A DNA stretch of 64,000 nt from Ruminococcus flavefaciens ND2009 (GTDB lineage: Bacteria > Bacillota > Clostridia > Oscillospirales > Ruminococcaceae): the NCBI RefSeq assembly GCF_000621785.1, contig NZ_KK211346.1:719254-783253 (forward strand). The letters run 5' to 3'. Below the pieces are notes generated by a model, which had not been told where the DNA came from, did not search any database, and worked only from the letters and a program-made list of their open reading frames with translations. Positions 59,532-64,000 of the stretch are shown here, piece by piece. A program made the position numbers and the translations under genes. The first letter of the stretch is position 1; each line of letters begins with the position of its first letter.

Positions 59532-60920
59532 ATGTCGACGAAAAAGACTGCGACAAACAAGGTTTTATGGATATTCGCCATCGGTCAGCTGGGCTGGTCC
59601 CTGCTCTCGGGCATTATCGCCAACTGGCTGGTGTTCTTCTATCAGCCCAGCCAGGAAGAGCTTGACAAGGGTCAGCTCCTGTTCATACCTAAGGGAACTT
59701 TCATCGGTCTCACCGCCATCGGTATCATAACTGCCTTCGGGCGTATCTTCGACGCAGTTACTGACCCATATATCGCGGGAAAATCCGACTCGCTGAAGCA
59801 TAAGCTGGGCAGACGCATACCATTTATGCGCTTTGCGGCTGTGCCCTTCGGTATAGTAACTGTCCTCATGTTCGTCTCTCCATTCGGCGAAAAGAGTATG
59901 GGAAATGCAGTATTTCTCTTTGTCTTTGCAATGATGTTCTACTTCTGCATGACCTGCTACTGCACCCCCTATAACGCTCTTATCCCCGAGCTGGGAAGCA
60001 CTCAGAACACAAGGATAAATCTGTCCACATTCATTTCCGTCACCTATTTCTTCGGAACGGCTATCGCCTATCTGGTGCCGAATATTGCAGGATTTTTCCT
60101 TGAAAGTCTCGGCTATGCCGCAAGCTTCAGAGTGACTATCGCTATACTGGCGGCAGTTGCAGTCATCTGTATGCTGGTGCCTGCGTTCCTCATTGACGAA
60201 AACGAATACGCGGACACTACTCCCAGCAAGAGCACGGCGTTCAAGTCTCTCCTTGCGACCTTCAGGAACAAGGACTTCCGCATTTTTGTCTGCTCGGATA
60301 TACTCTACTGGATAGGTCTCACCCTTTTCCAGACAGGTCTGTCCTTCTATATCACTGTACTTCTGGGACTGGGCTCTGGCATGACATTCCCCCTGTTCGC
60401 AATAATGACAGTGGTATCCCTTGCCTTCTATCCCCTAGTCAATATTTTCTCGAAGAAAATGGGAAAGAAAAAACTCATAGCCTTTGCATTCCTTTTCTTC
60501 TCATTTGCATTTCTCGTTACAGCCGCCGCAGGTCTCATCGGTATACCTGCTATGGTATACGGCGTTATCATCGCTGTTCTGGCAGCTGTACCCATGGCGA
60601 TACTGGGTATTCTTCCACAGGCTGTTGTGGCTGACATCTCTGAGGCGGACAAGCTGGACACAGGCGAGAGCCGTCAGGGTATGTTCTACGCTGCACGAAC
60701 TTTTGCATTCAAGCTTGGACAGTCCCTTGCAATGCTCATGTTCACAAGTATCGCCCTTATTAACAGTGACGCCGATAAAGGCAGCAGCGGCTACGGTCTC
60801 GGCTACAGACTTACTGCTATACTGGCTGCGGTCCTCTGTCTGATGGGCGGACTGGTATTCCTGCGCTATAATGAAAAGAAAGTCATAACCCGTATCGAGG
60901 AGGGCAGTAAAAATGCTTAA
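59532..60920 (+). CDS. GPH-family sugar:cation symporter (MelB-like)
   Basis: The 462-residue membrane protein has about twelve helices and the GPH signature FDAVTDPYIAGKSDSL, GRRIPFMRFA, TCYCTPYNALIPEL and the DISEADKLDTGESRQG loop. GPH proteins carry glycosides, pentosides or hexuronides with sodium or protons. Its stop overlaps the GH36 start by 8 bases, which suggests uptake of alpha-galactosides. Confidence 0.93.
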   Translation: MSTKKTATNKVLWIFAIGQLGWSLLSGIIANWLVFFYQPSQEELDKGQLLFIPKGTFIGLTAIGIITAFGRIFDAVTDPYIAGKSDSLKHKLGRRIPFMRFAAVPFGIVTVLMFVSPFGEKSMGNAVFLFVFAMMFYFCMTCYCTPYNALIPELGSTQNTRINLSTFISVTYFFGTAIAYLVPNIAGFFLESLGYAASFRVTIAILAAVAVICMLVPAFLIDENEYADTTPSKSTAFKSLLATFRNKDFRIFVCSDILYWIGLTLFQTGLSFYITVLLGLGSGMTFPLFAIMTVVSLAFYPLVNIFSKKMGKKKLIAFAFLFFSFAFLVTAAAGLIGIPAMVYGVIIAVLAAVPMAILGILPQAVVADISEADKLDTGESRQGMFYAARTFAFKLGQSLAMLMFTSIALINSDADKGSSGYGLGYRLTAILAAVLCLMGGLVFLRYNEKKVITRIEEGSKNA

Positions 60921-62541
60921 ATTCAAATCCCTGCAATTTCTTTACAAAGATGGCGACGACGACTTCATGGCTATCACCTCAAGCTCCCTCAGGAATGACC
61001 GAATGGAGCTGAGTATATCAACAGAAGGCGATGTTTTCTCTGTCACCGTCAGCTCCAACAAGGAAATAACCATAATGAAGATACTGGCGCTCTTTGAGTA
61101 CGATTTCTCCGATGATGACAGGATATTCCTCAACGGCTATCAGTCCTGGACCGACTCCGTTGAGCACAGTGTAAGTGATAAGATGCACGGTATCAGCCAT
61201 ATTCCTTCGGCTATCCGCAACAAGTACGCCTTCTCACAGTACGGCGACTACAATTTCAGCTCCTACGGGGACGATATGCACGGCTGGTCCTATGGCTATA
61301 TCCGAAATGACGGTAGATACTGCTTTTTTGGCTCTCTTGCCGAGCAAAGTGGCTTTACACAGTTCATCACAGAGACTGACAAGGGCTTTATCTGCGCCCA
61401 GAAGGACTGCGAGGGACTGACTATAAACGGCGAATGGCAGGCGCTCAGGCTCTATATCACCGAGGGAAGTGAGAAGGAGGTATTTGACGGCTACTTCTCC
61501 GCCCTTGACATAAAGCCCCGCACAGATAAGCCAATTTTCGGCTATACAAGCTGGTATGACCACTATCAGGACATAGACGAGGAGACTATAAGGAACGACC
61601 TGATCGGTCTTAATGCCCTTACCCTTAAAGCCGATGTTTTCCAGATAGATGACGGCTGGCAGACCGCAGTCGGTGACTGGCTATCAGTGGACAAGAACAA
61701 GTTCCCGAAGCTGATGAAAAAGACCGCCGATGATATAAGAGCAGCCGGGCTTACTCCCGGAATATGGCTTGCACCCTTCGTCTGTGAGGAGGACTCTGAG
61801 CTGTTCAGGAACAACAAGGAATGGCTCCTCCTTGACAGCGATAACGGCTATGTCAAGGGCGGCTCAAACTGGAGCGGATTCTATGCACTTGATATTTATA
61901 ACCCTGAGGTGCGGGAGTACATCAGGTTCGTGATTAACACCATCGTCAATGAATGGGGCTACAAGCTGCTGAAGCTGGACTTCCTCTATGCTGCCTGCAT
62001 TATCCCCCGTCCCGATAAGACCAGAGGACAGATAATGTCTGAAGCTATGGATTTTCTCCGAGAATGTGCAGGTGACGCACTTATTCTCGCCTGCGGGGTT
62101 CCGCTGGCTTCTGCCTTCGGAAAGGCGGACTACTGCCGTATAGGCTGCGATGTAAGTCTTGACTGGAACGATAAGCCTCACATGAGGCTCATGCACCGCG
62201 AGAGAATAAGCACAAGGAACTCCATACTGAACACGGTTTTCCGCAGACAACTCAACGGGCGCGCTTTCCTCAGCGATCCGGATGTATTTCTTCTCCGCCC
62301 CTGCAATAATTCACTTTCGGACGAGCAAAAAAACTGCCTTGCAGAGGTGAATTCAATGATGGGCAGCGTACTCTTTACCTCGGATAATTTCTATGACTAC
62401 ACCGAGAAAGAGATAAAAGAGCTTTCAAAGATAATGAAGATAAGAGATGCCAAGATCGTATCAGCTGAGCTTGACGACGATTTTCTCACACTCCGCTTCA
62501 TCGTCAGCGGAAAGAAATATATCAAAAGATATCCCATGTAA
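60913..62541 (+). CDS. GH36 alpha-galactosidase
   Basis: The 542-residue protein lacks a signal. It has an N-terminal beta domain with LNGYQSWTDS, and the barrel with FGYTSWYDHYQDI, VFQIDDGWQ, LLKLDFLYAAC (nucleophile Asp) and CRIGCDVSLDW (acid/base Asp) as in GH36/GH27 clan D. It would cut alpha-galactosides brought in by the symporter. It is shorter than typical GH36 (about 720) and lacks part of the N-terminal domain, as in smaller clostridial members. The start overlaps the symporter by 8 bases. Confidence 0.9.
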   Translation: MLKFKSLQFLYKDGDDDFMAITSSSLRNDRMELSISTEGDVFSVTVSSNKEITIMKILALFEYDFSDDDRIFLNGYQSWTDSVEHSVSDKMHGISHIPSAIRNKYAFSQYGDYNFSSYGDDMHGWSYGYIRNDGRYCFFGSLAEQSGFTQFITETDKGFICAQKDCEGLTINGEWQALRLYITEGSEKEVFDGYFSALDIKPRTDKPIFGYTSWYDHYQDIDEETIRNDLIGLNALTLKADVFQIDDGWQTAVGDWLSVDKNKFPKLMKKTADDIRAAGLTPGIWLAPFVCEEDSELFRNNKEWLLLDSDNGYVKGGSNWSGFYALDIYNPEVREYIRFVINTIVNEWGYKLLKLDFLYAACIIPRPDKTRGQIMSEAMDFLRECAGDALILACGVPLASAFGKADYCRIGCDVSLDWNDKPHMRLMHRERISTRNSILNTVFRRQLNGRAFLSDPDVFLLRPCNNSLSDEQKNCLAEVNSMMGSVLFTSDNFYDYTEKEIKELSKIMKIRDAKIVSAELDDDFLTLRFIVSGKKYIKRYPM

Positions 62542-62598
62542 AAAGAAAAGCTGATCTCTCTAAAGGCGGTGCTTATATAGAAGTTTACGCGTAATTAT

Positions 62599-62794
62599 GG
62601 GGGAAAAACCTTTCTGAGGAAAGGTTCTTTCCCCCATACCCCCTTTTCCAAAGACTTTTGGCTGGTTTTTATCAGGACAGGGCGCCTTAAATATAATAAA
62701 AAGGCATATATTATCAAGCGCCCTGTCCTGATAAAAACGAAACAGAGTCCTCGGAAAAAGAATAAAGGGAAGCACTTCTCTCAAAGAGCTTCCC
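62599..62794. repeat. Palindrome-rich repeat element downstream of GH36
   Basis: In the 381-base gap 62542-62922 are a stem of GGGGGAAA with its complement (62599-62635), a perfect 20-bp inverted repeat (62666-62685 with 62718-62737) around a 32-base AT-rich loop that itself pairs GCCTT with AAGGC, and GGGAAGC/GCTTCCC (62767-62794). No gene lies inside. It looks like a REP/MITE-type dispersed repeat; the hairpins probably also end the GH36 transcript. Confidence 0.75.
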
Positions 62795-62875
62795 TCAATA
62801 TCACCCGTAAACCTTCTGTACGAGCGTCGCCTTTATGGGGATCAGCTTTTTTAAGCATATATATGTCGATTTTTG

Positions 62876-62904
62876 TTGATTTTTGTCGGTTTATATGCTA
62901 TCAT
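62876..62904 (+). promoter_or_regulatory. Promoter of the ComEA-like gene
   Basis: TTGATT and TATCAT are 17 bases apart, ending 19 bases before the TTG start at 62923. It lies inside the longer reading frame from 62863, which argues for the shorter start. Confidence 0.6.
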
Positions 62905-62922
62905 AAGTACAGAGGTGATATT

Positions 62923-63675
62923 TTGAAGGATAATAAATCATTTGGAAAATATCTGCTCTATTTCATTTGTTCAGCGTCAGTAGTAGGTGCAGCCACCTTC
63001 TACTTTCATGCCAGTGATACAAAGAAAAACACAACTACTGTTATAATAGAACCCTACACTGATGAAACTATTACGGCTTCTACTGAAACATTCGAGCAAA
63101 CCGTTACACAAAAAACAACCAAAGCACATAAGACTACAACTACCAAAACTGCTGCAACAAGACCCGCGGAGACTACTTCCGAGTTTGTTTTTATAGATAT
63201 AAACTCCGCAGGAGCAGAGGATTTTTCTAAACTGAAAGGTATCGGCACCGTCCTTGCCGATGAGATCATAAGCTACCGAGAAAACAACGGAAGTTTCCGA
63301 AATATCGAGGAGATAATGAACGTCAATGGTATCGGTGAAGCTATATTTGCCGATATTCGGGAGCATATCTATGTAATTGAACCAATTTATGACGTCGAAG
63401 ACGATAACTTCAATGAGGAGCCCGCTGAAAACGAAGCAGAGATCCCGGCTACAGAGTATATCATTACTCTGGAGGAAGCTGCGCCAATTGACATCAACTG
63501 TGCAGATATTGAAACATTAATGCTTCTGCCTCATATTGACGAAGACACTGCTCAGAGGATCATAGACTTCCGTGAGCAGAATGGCGGTTTCAAGAATACC
63601 TATGAGCTTCTTCTGATCGAAGGTATAAGCAGAAATGAAGCCAATGAAATACTTGAATTTGTCACGATCGGATAG
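62923..63675 (+). CDS. Membrane-anchored protein with two ComEA-type helix-hairpin-helix modules
   Basis: TTG 62923 follows AGAGGTG and gives 250 residues. An N-terminal helix (about 9-28) is followed by a Thr-rich stalk (to about 85), then two helix-hairpin-helix units: about 88-150 (DINSAGAEDFSKLKGIGTVLA, VNGIGEAIF) and about 187-250 (DINCADIETLMLLPHIDEDTA, IEGISRNEA). ComEA binds DNA at the surface during natural transformation, normally with a single such pair. The duplication is unusual. No comEC gene is adjacent. It could also act in secretion systems. Confidence 0.85.
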   Translation: MKDNKSFGKYLLYFICSASVVGAATFYFHASDTKKNTTTVIIEPYTDETITASTETFEQTVTQKTTKAHKTTTTKTAATRPAETTSEFVFIDINSAGAEDFSKLKGIGTVLADEIISYRENNGSFRNIEEIMNVNGIGEAIFADIREHIYVIEPIYDVEDDNFNEEPAENEAEIPATEYIITLEEAAPIDINCADIETLMLLPHIDEDTAQRIIDFREQNGGFKNTYELLLIEGISRNEANEILEFVTIG

Positions 63676-63726
63676 ACTCGGGACTGTTATTCATATGTCT
63701 GATTGCAACGATCATAATAACAAAAT

Positions 63727-63757
63727 AAAGCCTCACTGCAATTGCAGTGAGGCTTTT
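63727..63757 (-). terminator. Terminator of the rRNA/tRNA transcript (palindrome)
   Basis: AAAGCCTCACTGCAA and its exact complement form a 30-base perfect palindrome just after the tRNA on the minus strand, followed by TTATTTTG. It also serves the ComEA-like gene from the other side (TTTTC). Confidence 0.9.
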
Positions 63758-63760
63758 CAG

Positions 63761-63834
63761 TGGGCCATTAGGGACTCGAACCCCAGACCGTCCGGTTATG
63801 AGCCGGATGCTCTAACCAACTGAGCTAATGGCCC
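63761..63834 (-). tRNA. tRNA with CAU anticodon (tRNA-Met, elongator, or Ile2)
   Basis: The minus strand begins GGGCCATTAGCTCAGTTGG with a 7-bp acceptor stem GGGCCAT/ATGGCCC. The anticodon arm is TCCGG-CTCATAA-CCGGA, so the anticodon is CAU. The T-arm reads TGGGG-TTCGAGT-CCCTA. The CCA end is not encoded. The acceptor looks like clostridial elongator tRNA-Met, but tRNA-Ile2 with a lysidine-modified CAU cannot be excluded. It follows the 5S rRNA. Confidence 0.93.
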
Positions 63835-63845
63835 TTATAACATTA

Positions 63846-63870
63846 ATCGGAAGCTCTGTAAGCTTCCGAT
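63846..63870 (-). other. Hairpin between 5S rRNA and the tRNA
   Basis: ATCGGAAGCT and AGCTTCCGAT enclose a 5-base loop. It probably marks an RNase processing site in the common precursor. Confidence 0.55.
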
Positions 63871-63882
63871 AACGTATATAAT

Positions 63883-63998
<116 letters not shown>

Positions 63999-64000
63999 TA

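Overview
The window looks like a chromosomal segment of a fibre-degrading Ruminococcus-type member of the Clostridia. Three things point there: secreted multidomain enzymes carrying type I dockerins (a cellulosome signature) and Thr/Pro-rich linkers, a Gram-positive gene set (sigG, LCP protein, TmcAL, GPH symporter), and very regular promoters of the TTGACA-17-TATAAT kind. An assignment close to R. flavefaciens or R. champanellensis is inference. No phage, transposase or CRISPR array was found.

Left part (1-9.2 kb, all minus strand): a sugar isomerase/epimerase cut by the window edge, a PHP phosphoesterase/YdcF/59-residue protein operon, then a close-packed run tmcAL, C39-like lipoprotein, HAD phosphatase, mnmA, isochorismatase-GNAT fusion, YabB-type tRNA methyltransferase and rsmI. 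Four of these modify tRNA or rRNA. Divergent from it stands ackA (9.5 kb).

Middle part (10.7-23.2 kb): a DUF3737-like beta-helix protein behind duplicated promoter-like blocks, an ECF-type sigma factor with a membrane partner carrying three extracellular repeats, an AraC regulator, a pyridoxamine kinase, an orphan sigG, a sugar ABC importer without ATPase joined to a GH105 hydrolase, and an NfeD/SPFH pair.

Envelope block (23.4-34.3 kb): MBOAT acyltransferase, DHHW (AlgJ-like) protein, FkbH-like HAD/GNAT enzyme, acyl carrier protein and a metallophosphoesterase form one operon. It looks like a D-alanylation (Dlt) system in which the adenylating enzyme is replaced by an FkbH-type, possibly glyceryl-loading, enzyme. 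This is the strongest candidate for an undescribed system. Next come rlmB, a P-type-ATPase-shaped protein that has lost its catalytic motifs, and an LCP ligase.

Right part (34.4-64 kb): YhfC-like membrane protease, aminotransferase, a dockerin-bearing transglutaminase-like protein, FNT channel, TPR protein, a 183-bp inverted-repeat element, NagZ, a PglX-like DNA methyltransferase shorter than its family, a c-di-GMP phosphodiesterase with a broken GGDEF motif, then the cellulosomal cluster (DUF4874/DUF4832-dockerin, GH5-dockerin, RICIN-dockerin-GH43-GH43, GH30-CBM22-dockerin-SGNH). After it come a GT-B-like glycosyltransferase divergent from a TetR regulator, a GPH symporter with a GH36 alpha-galactosidase, a palindromic repeat element, a two-module ComEA-like protein, and the 3' end of an rRNA operon (5S rRNA and a CAU tRNA on the minus strand).
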